Assembly: GCA_019914995.1 (NCBI GenBank)
Contig: CM034140.1
Coordinates: 1,426,001 to 1,490,000, forward strand
DNA: 64,000 nucleotides
Origin: Acanthochlamys bracteata
Lineage: Eukaryota; Streptophyta; Magnoliopsida; Pandanales; Velloziaceae
Direction: 5' to 3'
Shown here piece after piece: positions 29,652 to 52,217 of the stretch; within the stretch, counting starts at the first letter, position 1; the number at the start of each line of letters is the position of its first letter. Both the position numbers and the translations under genes were made by a program. Under the pieces are notes generated by a model. That model was not told the DNA's origin. It made no database searches and was given only the letters and a program-made list of their open reading frames with translations.

Positions 29652-32276
29652 ATGGCTCCGCCGCCGCTAGCACCGCGCTCCGGCGATGCCGTCTTCGCCA
29701 ACATTGATCGCGTCGTAAGAGATCTCAAAATCGAATCCTTATTATATCGTTTGATTGTTTTCGTGTTTAATTGGTTGGTTGTTTGATTGGTTCGCTGTGA
29801 TTTGTTGAGTGATCGTAGAATGCGGAGTTGTTCACGCTTACGTACGGTGCAATCGTGCGGCAGCTGCTCACCGATCTCGAGGAGGTTGAGGAAGTCAACA
29901 ACCAACTCGATCAGATGTATGTTTTGCTTTATTTAATTTTCTTTTCAATGAGCTGGTTTTGTTGTTTCTTATTAATGCTATACTGATTTTTCAAACAATT
30001 AGCGGTGTCGCTTCAGATTCACTGCCAGGACTAGATGCCGCTTTTAGTTGCAGCTGTAGGAATGGAAAGTTTCAGTTCTTTTTCTTTGTGTCAAGTTTAG
30101 ACAACTGGACCGCTTGCTTAAGTTCGATAGCTTCACTCTCAAAACTTTTATGGAAGTTGTTATTATTATGTAGAATTGGTTACACGTTTATGTGGTTGTG
30201 AGTTAGCTAAATATGTAGAAGTGTTGATCTTTCAATTTTTGGTATACTCTTAGACTTGCAACACAAATTTGAGGCGGAAAAATTATGATAAGAAAAGATC
30301 TTCTGTAGGAGAGAGTGTAGGAATGAAGGTTGTGGAGGTCTGGAAGTGGCCTGTGACTCTGGTTTCTGCCTTTGTTCAAGTTCTTAACTGATTCAACCTT
30401 TGGGTGTCATACTTTGTTCAAGCAGAAGAGCACACTTAACTTGTTCTGTTTTCTATAAGATCAATCATTTGCATGTTTGCCAAATTTTGTAGTGTGATGG
30501 TGCTGCTTGCACGTACCTCAGGTTGCGTAATAATAGATGGCATGTTATCGACATACTAGTATTGTGCTCATTACGCCGGATGTGAAGATGTTTAGCTTGT
30601 CAGTTTCACAGCTTGGTTATTATTGTTATGGTTTCTATCTGATCAATCCTTAAACCAGAATTTTCAACTTTTCGATAAAGTTGGATTAGATGCTTTATTA
30701 TGCATTGACCCTATATCCAGTACTAGTGTATCTTGTCATTTTGACTTTTTCGTTTCGGCATTACGTTTAACAATTCTTTTTGCACTTGCAGGGGTTACAA
30801 TATTGGAATTCGACTAGTAGATGAGTTCCTCGCCAAATCTAATGTGTCAAGATGTGTAGACTTCAAGGAGACGGCTGAAGTGATCGCAAAGGTTAACCCT
30901 AGTTAAAAGCTTTACTAAGCTCGCAAAAGTGATTTGATGTTGATTTGACAACATGGTGATTAATTTTCAATTTCCACTTTCACATGGATGAAATCGTTTT
31001 GTTGGTTACATGACATTCATCACAATAATAATAAAGTCGTTAACCCATTAGTTGGTTTGGATATATGGATATCTGCATGAAATTTTATGGAATACTATAT
31101 GTTCAGTTTAGTGCTAATATTAGATTCTAGCTCATGCGGTACATTTAACATTAGGCTCTTACCTTTTTGAAACTGTTATATGAAAGGTAAATGTAAGTCA
31201 AACTTGAAGCACTAGGTCATATTCTTTTTGCATTAACTATTTTGTATCCTTAATGGTTGTTGATATTGCCTTTCATTCTTTCTTTTATTATTACTGTATT
31301 TTCTTTCCTGATCTGCTTGTGTGTGTATGACTGATGATCTTTACTTTGTGTGTTTCATCTGACTTTGTCGGTGAATGGAGAAATCGGTCTAATAACACAT
31401 TTCAAACAGGTTGGCTTCAAAATGTTCTTAGGCGTCACTGCGACTGTGACTAACTGGAATGCCGAGGAGACAAGTTGCAGCCTTGTTTTGGAGGATAATC
31501 CACTGGTTGATTTCGTTGAACTTCCTGACACATGCCAGGGTCTATATTACGGCAATATATTAAGTGGTGTCATCAGAGGAGCACTTGAAATGGTTTGTTT
31601 TTTGTTATCTTTATTCTCATGGTTTATATTAGAATTGCCTACTCGTCATTGGCAAAGATCCAACTTGGGCTGTTTAGGTACTCCATCCAGGCTTGGCCCT
31701 TAATGGTGCTAGTCTTGTCTTATCATCTAGCAGCTTCCAAATCCCTTGATTTCTGGCTTGGTTTTTATTGTAAATCTATTGAACAAGAGGTAGGTAATAG
31801 AACTAGATCAAAGGGGTCGATTAAGTGCTGTCAAGGTCATGTAGCTTACTATGCTCGTTATGTAAAGTATGAAGAATAGTTCTAATTGAGCATAAAAATT
31901 GAGCCATGGGAAACAAAAAGGAAAGACTTGGGCATGCAAGAAGTGTTCATTAGGGACCTGGTCATACTGAATTCAGAGATCATTGAATTCTACATATAGG
32001 GTATATGATCATTGTGTGCAAATAGGTTGCTAAATCTGATCTTTATGTTGCATAAAAATTGTGTGGTTGAGTAACAATTCAGTTCTGGAATAGCCTTTGC
32101 AGGACCATAATAGATGGAGGGTTGTTCATTGATATTCTGCTTTAACTTGCCAGGTTTCAATGAAGACTGAAGTCACTTGGGTTCGGGATATGCTACATGG
32201 TGATGATGCCTATGAACTGCGTGTGAAACTTCTGAAACAAGTTCCAGAAGAATATCCATACAAAGATGATGATTGA
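29652..32276 (+). CDS. BET3: TRAPP complex subunit BET3 (TRAPPC3)
   Basis: Core subunit of the TRAPP tethering complexes that activate Rab GTPases in ER-Golgi and post-Golgi traffic. Five exons join in frame: 29652-29714, 29819-29916, 30792-30891, 31410-31592 and 32154-32276, giving 188 residues, the usual plant length. The sequence is very close to the family throughout: NAELFTLTYGA, SNVSRC with the Cys (75) corresponding to the acylated position in BET3 homologues, FKMFLGVTA, DNPLVDFVELP and the end YPYKDDD. No lesion seen. The start is fixed by the short MAPP..RSGDAVFA leader typical of plant BET3. It diverges from the broken NOG1 gene. Confidence 0.96.
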
Positions 32277-32914
32277 TTAACATGTTCTGTGATCACAGTT
32301 GCCGACTTGCAGTAGGTCTCTCTGTTTATAGGATTTGAGTCATGTCAGAAATGCTCTGGTAGCAACTTTCTCTGAGGAAAAATTTCTTGTAGAACTAGAT
32401 TCTCAAAAACCTGGGCTACAAGCATACTAAAAATCTGTGTTTCATGATGCATTTACTTAATTGTGTTAAATCTCAAGAGTGGAATATTAGTAACGCTCTT
32501 TGTAAAATTCCAGCATTGCGACAACGTAAAGGCTATTCATTTGTGGGACGATGTCTATACACCTGCACTAGACTTGTTTTTACTGTTGCAACAATCTGTG
32601 TTCTGACAGTTTTTCAGTACTTAACATTGCTATTCTACAATTCATTCTCATGTAGACAACGCTGCACTTCACTGAACTAAATTGATGGTGAGTGAATGGA
32701 CTCTGTACTTGCACTAAATCGCACAAGTTTTCCACCTTCTGTAGCAGATATCAGTGAAATGTTTTCCTGTTATGCTAGTATTCACACAGAATCATACATA
32801 CAACAGAACCTGCTACACATGCATGAAAGAATACAGACTTTTTAAGTCTGAACAGGTTAAAACCTCAAGGGAAACATCTTCTAAGTAAGTATTTAACAAA
32901 GATTTAGTAGATGT
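32277..32914. other. BET3 3' flank, no gene seen
   Basis: Probable 3' untranslated region and intergenic DNA; only short frames without resemblance to known proteins. Confidence 0.5.
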
Positions 32915-33160
32915 TTGAAAGCGCCTAATATTTTCTTATCACTCCAGTTTTTTATTTTACGTTGTTTAATAAAATTTTTAAAATATTTTACAAAATTTTT
33001 ATAAAATTTAAAAAAGTATAAAAAAACTTTACACCGTAAAATCTTATTATTAAAAATACAAAAAAAATTCTACAAAAATTTTATTTTTTAAATTAAAAAA
33101 AAAATTTTTTAATTTTTTTATAAAATATACTTATTTTGGATAAACACTTCCAAAATTCTT
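32915..33160. mobile_element. Degenerate MITE relic downstream of BET3
   Basis: AT-rich block starting near GTTTGAAAGCGCC and ending near ACACTTCCAAAAT, with poly-A/poly-T interior (TTTATAAAAT repeats) like the other elements. No duplication located. Confidence 0.35.
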
Positions 33161-33638
33161 TTTAGGATATAGGCACTCTTCCAGATGCATACTTTTAAAT
33201 CCAGTAGCCCGCTCAAGTGATCCGATAGTTGTGATTAATCAAGCGATCGCGGACGCAAAAGACAAACGCATATTTTTTTCCTCAAACATATGAAATAAGT
33301 TGCGACCGTCCGATCGTTAAATTAAAAAAATGCGAAAACATATGCATCCCCAACCCCCAAAAAAATAACAAATATATTGAAGGTAAATAGTTGCAGAATA
33401 TTGATATGCGTCATGTCAGTGTGATGTTATTGATGGAGTGATGCATAATTCTTTTGACTACTGTAGAGTGGACACAGAATTGAACTGAATACAAGCAACT
33501 ACATGGGAAATCAATCAATCACCATCATAGATTCCTTTTCTTCTCTTTAACATGAGAACTCTGAGTTACGAAATGCAGAATTTTAATAAGCCTGCTTCGC
33601 AGACACGCAGCATGTCAGAGCTCTCACGTACCCAAATC

Positions 33639-33854
33639 TCAAGCCACTTCCATATCATTGCTCCTGCAACGATATGATAAAGATTATAATAATGGATCTT
33701 AGTAAGAAATGTTGACTATGGTCACTAGATGCATGCCATAGGAAGTGGTCTCCAAGACCATGTGTGCACACATTTAGAGAGAGCAATGCATATGGTGGAC
33801 CTCTCCAATGTTATTCCCAATTGGATCAACTTCAAATCTGCCTCAAGTACTTGT
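33639..33854 (-). CDS. Possible terminal exons of an unrecognised minus-strand gene
   Basis: Two exon-like segments in compatible phase. 33854-33801 encodes a Leu-rich helical stretch (QVLEADLKLIQLG) and ends at AG|gtccac. 33663-33639 follows a ttgcag acceptor and reads SNDMEVA then stop. They could be the 3' end of the gene whose exons appear at 35818-36730, but the connecting exons were not found, so this is weak. Confidence 0.2.
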
Positions 33855-34734
33855 CTTAAGAACGAACAGTTACCAACTATCAGAGAAAAAAAATAATTGC
33901 AGATTAATAACATGATCAAGTGTCTACTGTCACTAAAAGAAGAGTTCAAACAAATCTACACTGACCATGAACATGCCAGTCTCAGATTTCTAGCATGTCG
34001 AGAGATATCGATTTCATTGCTTTCTGAAAACAGTAGTCTCTATTTATGATTCATTACGGCATTTAAGGAGCGTAGAATATAAAATCAAAAGCTGCAGTTG
34101 ATGCAGGAAATAATATAAAAGTTAGCTGTTCTCATACTGAACCAATTAACAGTTAAGACTTTGTCAGCTATAGCTGAAAGCCTTGCAGAAAACAAAGCTT
34201 AGGGCACAACAATGTTATTGGTGAGAGTGCTTAGACTTAACATGGTTTTGTCACGCAATAATCAAGTCTATTATGTTGTTGTTAAAGCACTTTCACTTAT
34301 ATTTACACCTCATTTTTAACAGACATAAAATATTAAGTTGTTTTCAGCTGCTGCATTGCCATAGGGATTTCTCAAGAAATCATCAGAGGTGAACTTAAAA
34401 AGTTGAAGTGGAAAGAGATGAAAACGAATCAGAAACAAATGAGAAACAGAGCAGATCATTGTTCATTATTGAGGCTACAGAGAAACCTAACATGGAATTA
34501 CAACATAGGATTCTCTCAAAACTAACATTTTGTCATATGGAACTCTGAAAACCAGAACTATGTAACGCTTGTTTATGCCATTTCAGACATGCCACAGCAA
34601 TAATAGTATATACCTAGAAACAGTGGAAATGCTTAATAATCCTAAACAAATAAGTTCTTACCAAAAAGCTACATAGTATTTTAATCTTAATTCATTTGAC
34701 TAATTTTCTTTTCTTACAACTCAATTCCACCAAC

Positions 34735-34746
34735 TATATATATATA
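34735..34746 (+). promoter_or_regulatory. TATA box of the 106-residue gene
   Basis: TATATATATATA, 70 bases upstream of the ATG at 34816, suitably placed for a short leader. Confidence 0.5.
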
Positions 34747-34815
34747 GAAGGCTGAGGATGATCAAAGGCAATAGAAAGAAAAAAAAAAGGGTAGTAATTG
34801 GGAGAGAGTACCTTC

Positions 34816-35136
34816 ATGGGTGTGTTGTTGTGCCACAAGGGCGCTCCGAAAGCCAGCAGAGGAGGAAGAGCAGTGCCTGTGAGTGCAGCTGCACAACACC
34901 ATTGCATGCCAGGCTCAGGCATAGGAAGGCTGATGAGCAAACTAAAGAAGAGAAGCCAAAAGCCTTGCATGAACTCACAGAGATCTACCTTCCGTTTTCA
35001 GTATGATCCCATGAGCTATGCCAGGAACTTTGATCATGGTGCTTTTGATGATGATTCTTCACACTTCTACCACTCCTTTTCATCACGGTTTGCCGCTGTG
35101 TCGTTAAGGATGCCCAGAGAAGTTAGTAATAAGTAG
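34816..35136 (+). CDS. Small uncharacterised plant protein, 106 residues
   Basis: Intronless frame starting MGVLLCHKG, whose Gly2 and Cys6 would suit N-myristoylation plus palmitoylation, so membrane attachment is possible. A basic middle (RLMSKLKKRSQK) is followed by FRFQYDPMSYARNFDHG, an acidic DDD run, and FYHSFSSRFA. The YDP.SYA.NFD then SSRF pattern recalls a small family of uncharacterised plant proteins, recalled from memory and not checked. A TATA box precedes it at a sensible distance. Function unknown. It would lie inside an intron, on the opposite strand, if the minus-strand exons at 33.6-33.9 and 35.8-36.7 kb belong to one gene. Confidence 0.6.
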   Translation: MGVLLCHKGAPKASRGGRAVPVSAAAQHHCMPGSGIGRLMSKLKKRSQKPCMNSQRSTFRFQYDPMSYARNFDHGAFDDDSSHFYHSFSSRFAAVSLRMPREVSNK

Positions 35137-35817
35137 GAACAGTAGTTAGCTCCATAATCTTCTTTCTTTCTTTATTTTTTAATTTTGAAAATTTTGTAGC
35201 ACTTTCAGCTAGCTGGTGTAGATGAAAGATCCATTCTGCATGTAATTGCCTTTCAAACTGCTTTATACTAATATCTTAACAACTACTGTCTAATGATTAG
35301 TGCTAATAACGAGCAGATGGAAAAAGGATTTTTTTTTTTTGGCGAATTAAAAAGAATGCTTACTGATGCTCTGTCAATTCAAATTTGATAGCGACTCAGT
35401 ATTGGATGTCCTCAAGCCTCGCCAATACTATCATGGACCAATCAATTCACCGGGATAACTTGCTATTTTGTCTAGGTCCTCATAAGCAAAGATATCAACA
35501 GTTACAAAACTTTTTGAACATTTCTATCAGAAGATCATAGTCCATTCCAAGAGAGGTGTTAATAGGCAATCAGCTAGTTTCAATCTGAGGGAGTGTAGTA
35601 ATTCCCCCAAAAAGAAAGGTTATCTAGTAAACGCGACCCAGGTTTCTCGTAATCCAACAAGCTGATGGTTGGCAATACATTGGCTGAAGGCATCCCTTAT
35701 GATAGAGTAATATAAAATAAATATTCTATGTCATCTTCTATGCTCCTACAAGGAAGTTGAACTGGATAAAAGACAAAAAAGACATATTCAAAATGCTTTC
35801 AACTAAGTCATACTTAC
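35137..35817. other. No gene seen between the 106-residue gene and the minus-strand exons
   Basis: Holds the 3' flank of the small gene. Minus-strand acceptor-like sites (cttgtag near 35748, ccttcag near 35684) lead quickly to stop codons, so the next exon of the minus-strand gene is not settled. Confidence 0.35.
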
Positions 35818-36730
35818 CCATGGTCTTACTGCAGCACGATGCATCTTGAGCAAATGTAGTTTCTCTTTCGCTTGTATCTCTTGACAGATTGCACCAAAAG
35901 ACCTTACTGAATTTTAGTTATAAAACAGATACTTTGAATACATTTATTATGACAAACAAGCCAATTACTGATGTCCTGTAAAACTAGATTCAAATGCAAA
36001 CTTTCAAAGCATCATTACATATAAGAGATTGTAAGACCGGCATGCTGAAGGCTTCAACCTCTATCGACTCCTGCAGAGAAGTATTGGACAGACTAGAAGA
36101 TAGACTTTTCAAGGAACTACGTTGACAACCATTGATATTGCCTAATTTCTAGTACTAAACCTACCTTAAGTAGAGATAATGAGATACAGAATTAACAGTG
36201 AGTTTAACACTTATGATTTGTACATAGTTTTCTGATATTTCTGCGAAAAGTGTCCCGGAAAACTCAACCCTATATGTACAGCGTTCAAAGGAATGAAGAA
36301 ACAGAGATGACTTTCTTTCTTTCGTAAAGAACTAAAATATATCTTTGATTCACATTTGCCAATCAGATAGGTCTTAACATATAACAAAAGATTTGTCTAC
36401 AAGATGTTAAGTCCTTCACAGACTACACAGACTGCAACCTGAGATTAAAGGTTCTGGTTTACCTCACCATCGAGGTATTTAAGTGGCATCACTTTACCAA
36501 AATTGGCCATGATTGAGCCAGAAGCAAGTCTATATGATCAAATTTGGGAAACAAAGGAATTTGAAACATCAGCGTGACAATAAATGAAGTACCTGTTTCC
36601 TCTTCGCTTCATGATTTGTTCACCTATTCAAAACAAGAAGCTTTACAAGCGCCTTAAGGATTTCACAATGCCGTACCTTTTAACTGAGATAGTTAACCGA
36701 TTTTCTTCTGCTTAGGTCTGTACAGCTCTC
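35818..36730 (-). CDS. Unrecognised multi-exon gene or gene fragment
   Basis: Five short segments bounded by AG acceptors and GT donors join without a stop and with matching phases: 36730-36698, 36623-36593, 36529-36463, 36070-36019 and 35906-35818. They encode about 90 residues. The product begins ELYRPKQKKIGEQI, is basic early (MKRRGNR), and continues with MPLKYLDGE, IEVEAFSMPVLQSL and QEIQAKEKLHLLKMHRAAV, which looks helical. I do not recognise it. The first segment begins at an acceptor, so an upstream exon is needed, yet only about 450 bases separate it from the CHR4 stop codon on the same strand. It may be 5'-truncated, a late CHR4 alternative exon series, or a real gene with a tiny first exon. 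Confidence 0.45.
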
Positions 36731-37180
36731 CTGTTGTGGAAAGAAAAAAAGAGTTCAGAAGTTTCTAGCACTCAAATAGAAATCATTGATGAACTATAGA
36801 TTGGAGACGGTAATAATCATGAAATCCCAAAATGACAAAAACAAAAAATTGATCCATCAATCTTTTCTTTTTCTGGGTCTCTCTACCAAAAATACATCCG
36901 TATGCTTGGTAGGGGATAATGCAACAACAAATCTATATAATCATTGCCATGAGCATATACACATTCTGTCTATAGCAAAGCTATAGAAATCAGAAACTTT
37001 CCAGGAATAGTGATGGAAGAAAATTGCGCCATTTTGGCGTTCATTTGGAAGCTTTCAAGAGAATGTCTCTTCTATTTTAACTACTTCATACATGCTAACA
37101 AAAATGGTACATCCTTGGACCTGGGAAAGACAGGCAGACCAGAAAAGAGCAAGCTTTTTGTTTCCAATTTCACTTTGATG

Positions 37181-48288
<11,108 letters not shown>

Positions 48289-48304
48289 CCTTTGATACTT
48301 CAAC

Positions 48305-50104
48305 CTGTGTATAATTACTATAATGAGCATGGTAAGTAAACACCATAACATTTTCTATAATCATAGAAGCCAAAATGTAAGCTCAGTACAGAGTGCAATT
48401 TCAAAACCTATTACAGAGTGCAATTGTATTCATCTTGTCAAAAGCAAAAGAAAGCTTCAAAAATTGCAAATATTTGGAGCGATACTTAACAAAAAAAAAT
48501 GCTTCCGAAAGACTTACTGCATTTACTACACAAAGGACTGCACATTTGTCACCATATATATTCCCTTTTCAGAAAGAACAAGTTTTGCTCCAGAAGTAAG
48601 CATACTTGGCATATCCACATAGAAATGCTTCAAAGGCTATCCTAATGAGGCACAAATTCCATTGTATCATGTATCCAGCTTCTAAAATTTGAATTTTCAC
48701 AGAAACTGCTACTCGCAAAGCAGCTGTTGCTATTACAAGCAGTAAAGCATTAAGACAAAGCTATCCAACAAGCAAATATGATGAAAGCATGATTAACTCA
48801 GGCTACCCATAGCATTCCTGATGAATGACAAAACATGTTCAACAGTGAAAACCAGGCTATCCACAAGTTGCAAAACAATCCCAACTTTTGCTTATTACAT
48901 ATCATGGCCGTGGCAAGAGCAACTCACAGCAGGCACTGACACCAATTATAATATTAATATCTTCCATCTCATGCACAAATGCAGCTGAGCCATTGAAAGA
49001 AGCTGAAATACAATGAAAGAATGCTGGTCCCAGGCTGGCATATCCCAGTTCCATTTGCAAATCTCAAGTGCAAGCCCAACTATGAATGGTCATTGCCAAC
49101 CTGTCACCCTTAAAATGGAATCTAGCACTCTCTTTGTGTCCCCTCTCAAGACTCCCACAATCAACAGTGTGAACTGCATGCCTCCTGTATCAGATTTTCT
49201 TCTATAGCTAAATATTTCCATGTGTTGGAGCAATCCGAATCAAATGTATGGACATTTACAAACTCAATGCATCAGCAGCACCCGCTACTCCACTAAAAAC
49301 CGAATATGAGCACTCGCTAATCCTTCACCATCTTTCAGTAGCTGGCAATATTTTCTCACATTGGTTCTCCATTGACCACACTGATTGCCATTTTTGGGAA
49401 CATACTAAAACCATCCACCCTACTGATTTCCATAATCTACCTGAGGGTGAAAAAACAAACTTCGGCCAGTCATCCTTAACCAACAAAGCACCATAATTAG
49501 CTTCTCCAATATTTAACTCCAAATGTAGCTTTGGTGAGACAAACAAGTGGCCTAAGTCTAAAACTCATTGATATCCATGGCGCAGCAGGCCAAGAACGGT
49601 TCAAGAACACCAAATTAAGAGATCCCAAAAGTTTATTGCTTATCCAATTTGATTATTACAGTTCAATCAGAAATCTCTCGCTGGTTTGAGCAACCGCGAT
49701 TCCCATTATAGACAGAATGAAACTCTGGTAAGATAACAGACTAAAGGTTGCTTATATGCAAACCAAGATGACCAGTACGATCAACAATTAGCTCACAAGA
49801 TCAGAATCAATTTCCTCCTCAGCAGAACCAAAGTATTATTATATTCCATAAAACGACTTCAATATACGATACGGGCATGCAAAACCTCAACAATTTCACC
49901 AAAGATCATAACCTTCCCAACTATATAACACAAACACATCACCGAGAACACAAAATCAGCAAGAGAACACAAATCAGACACACCGAGTCGCTGAAATCAC
50001 CTTAAACAACAAATTTACTCTTCGAATCAGTCATTTAAAGACCGAAATCAACAAAAAAACCAAACAAAAAGACAAACAACCAAACAAAAGAACCGAAACC
50101 TTAC
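48305..50104 (-). other. CHR4 5'-leader intron
   Basis: Donor ATTAG|gtaagg at 50104 and acceptor acacag|GTTG at 48305, sixteen bases before the start codon. It contains only chance reading frames. Long leader introns often boost expression in plants. Confidence 0.6.
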
Positions 50105-50263
50105 CTAATCTTTCACGGCAGGTGTAGAAATCACATCAGCTTGTTACGAAACAGTTGAATCGAAGCTTGATCTGGTGAGTAAATCGATCGCCGGGGGGGA
50201 ATCGCAGGTAGAGAGATCGGTGGGTGGTGAGGGATTTGGGAATTTGGGGGAATGAAGGCGGCA

Positions 50264-50428
50264 GGAGAGAAGAAGAAGAAGAAGAGTTGTAGAGAGAGAG
50301 AGAGAAGGGGTGTGGTGGGGTCGAGGCCCGCAGAGACGGGTACGAATGAAAAGAAGACACGTGGGGCCCGCCGTGCGAGGCGCTGGTGAGAAGGGGACAG
50401 CGAGAGAGAGTGAGAGAGAGAGAGAGAG
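50264..50428. repeat. GAA/GA-rich tracts in the CHR4 leader and promoter
   Basis: (GAA)n followed by (GA)n near 50264-50304, and a second (GA)n near 50402-50428, equivalent to CT-rich sequence on the sense strand of CHR4. CT repeats near transcription starts are common in plants and may bind BPC/GAGA factors. Confidence 0.65.
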
Positions 50429-50549
50429 GTTTAAGGGACCGAGGTATCATCACGATAGATAGATGACACACAAACTCCAACTCCATCACTTCTTCTCTCT
50501 CTCTTTTTTTCTTTTCTCTGAAGCTGTAACGCAACGCGGGAAGTGTTCG

Positions 50550-52200
50550 ATCGTTGATTGCCGCGCGCGATCTTGCTTTGTTTGCTTCTCTCTCTCTCTA
50601 CATATTGTTGATGTTATTGATTAAGGAAAAACTAATTAAGGATGAATAATAGGAATGGTGGACCGGTATTGCAAAATATAGTAATTTCTTCACTTCGTCG
50701 CGGTAGTCGACCAGCTTTACTTATACTTGAAGTTTGGTGGTTTTGGAAATTGCGGAAAACAACTCTGACTCTGACTTTTTATCTTCTATTTTTTCAAAAC
50801 TGTTCTACTTTGACTCTGCTGTACGCATTCAGAGGAGAACGTTTTAAACGAAAACTGAAAAGATGGGCATATTTCATAATATATTTTTTTCTAGATTTTA
50901 AATTTAACATATTATTATTTTATTTATTATTTTAAATTTTTATTTTTACTTTTATGACAAATTTTTATTTCCACTAAAATTTTATTTTAAATTATATTCC
51001 ACGTATCTTCAACTCTATTTTTGCTTATTAAAATTATATTTTTATCAAATTTAATTGCATGTCCTAATTTTAGAACGTCTTTTAAATATCCAAAATATCA
51101 CTTACTCTTACAAATTTTAGATTTCGAAAGATAGACATATTTCAGTTATTCATTGAATTCAAAAATTCACTTTTATTTTACTATTTAATAATTCATTATT
51201 TTGAATTTTAAATTTAATTCTCACTTCAACTCACTATAAATAAAATAAAAATAAAAATAAAATTTATTTTTAATTTATTTATTTCTATAGATTCAGTTCT
51301 GTGAAATTTAAATTCGTGATTTAAAATACGCTCTAAGCTGCCACCAAAGTAAGTTTCAAAGAAATAAGATAATGAACGTTGGAGTTCGATAAATGAGATT
51401 GAAATGGGTTTTAATTTTATGTATTGGTTATATTTAAAAATAAAGTTCTAGATAAAGTTAGGAATAAAAGTCAAATTTGAAAATAAATTCTATAATAATA
51501 ATTAAGATATACGGAGTGTTTTTGAATTATAAATTTAGCTAAAGCAATTAAAACACTCCTTAAAATGTTTGCAGAGAATGTAATGGGAATGCAACTAGCA
51601 TGGATGAAGAAACTGTTTGTAGAAGAATCAGTGTAGCTTCATTGTTTTGCCAAATTTCTGGCTGATTCAACTAACAACTTTTTGCGGTTACTTCAAAGTT
51701 TCCATAGAAGCTTTTCTAAAACTCATAAATTTGTCCTTTCTTAAATATGAATGAATGAACATAATTAACACTGCGGTGATAAAATGTCAATGATCTATCA
51801 CGCTGATGGAATTACACCGCCGTCGACGGCCCACCACTCACGCTGATGGAGTCGATACAACGTTTTCAATCAAACATAACTTCGTTGATCTATTCCGGTC
51901 TTTCCGTTTCGCGTCGTTGACGAACTACAGTTGGCTAATAACATACAACAATACCCCTATGACTTCAAGTTACTACGAAAAATGCCACTAGTACAAGAAG
52001 CCGCGGTCGCCGTCCGGGATACCGACAGCCTACCCAGGGTCCAAAGTGCATCTATCATCTAACCAATCAATACACGACACGTGTAAGGTAAGCGGTCCCA
52101 TAGACACTTGGCTTTGCGGAACCTGATTCCCTCCCTCTTCTCAGACCAACTCTCACACTGTATTTGGAGTTCACTCTCTTTCTCTCTCTAGGTTTCCACA
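50550..52200. promoter_or_regulatory. Divergent intergenic region between CHR4 and NF-YC
   Basis: About 1.6 kb. It is AT-rich from 50.87 to 51.55 kb, with GAGAACGTTTTAAA near 50833 and TTAAAATACGCTC near 51320 as possible ends of a relic element. It also holds a 47-bp inverted repeat at 51513-51559. The part from 52.0 kb, with CACGTGT near 52079 and CT-rich sequence near 52170, is the likely NF-YC promoter. Confidence 0.45.
51513..51559. repeat. 47-bp inverted repeat
   Basis: GGAGTGTTTTTGAAT on the left is matched by CAATTAAAACACTCC on the right (13 of 15 positions paired) around a 17-base AT-rich loop. It could be a terminal remnant pair from a deleted element or a hairpin. Confidence 0.6.
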
Positions 52201-52217
52201 TTGTTCTACTGCAGCAG

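Noticed and set aside
34734..34970. 78-residue minus-strand frame with a hydrophobic start
   Set aside because: Antisense of the better-supported 106-residue plus-strand gene, with the TATA box on the wrong side for it.
49013..49496. Overlapping plus-strand frames of 64-82 residues
   Set aside because: Inside the CHR4 leader intron and without recognisable domains or splice signals.
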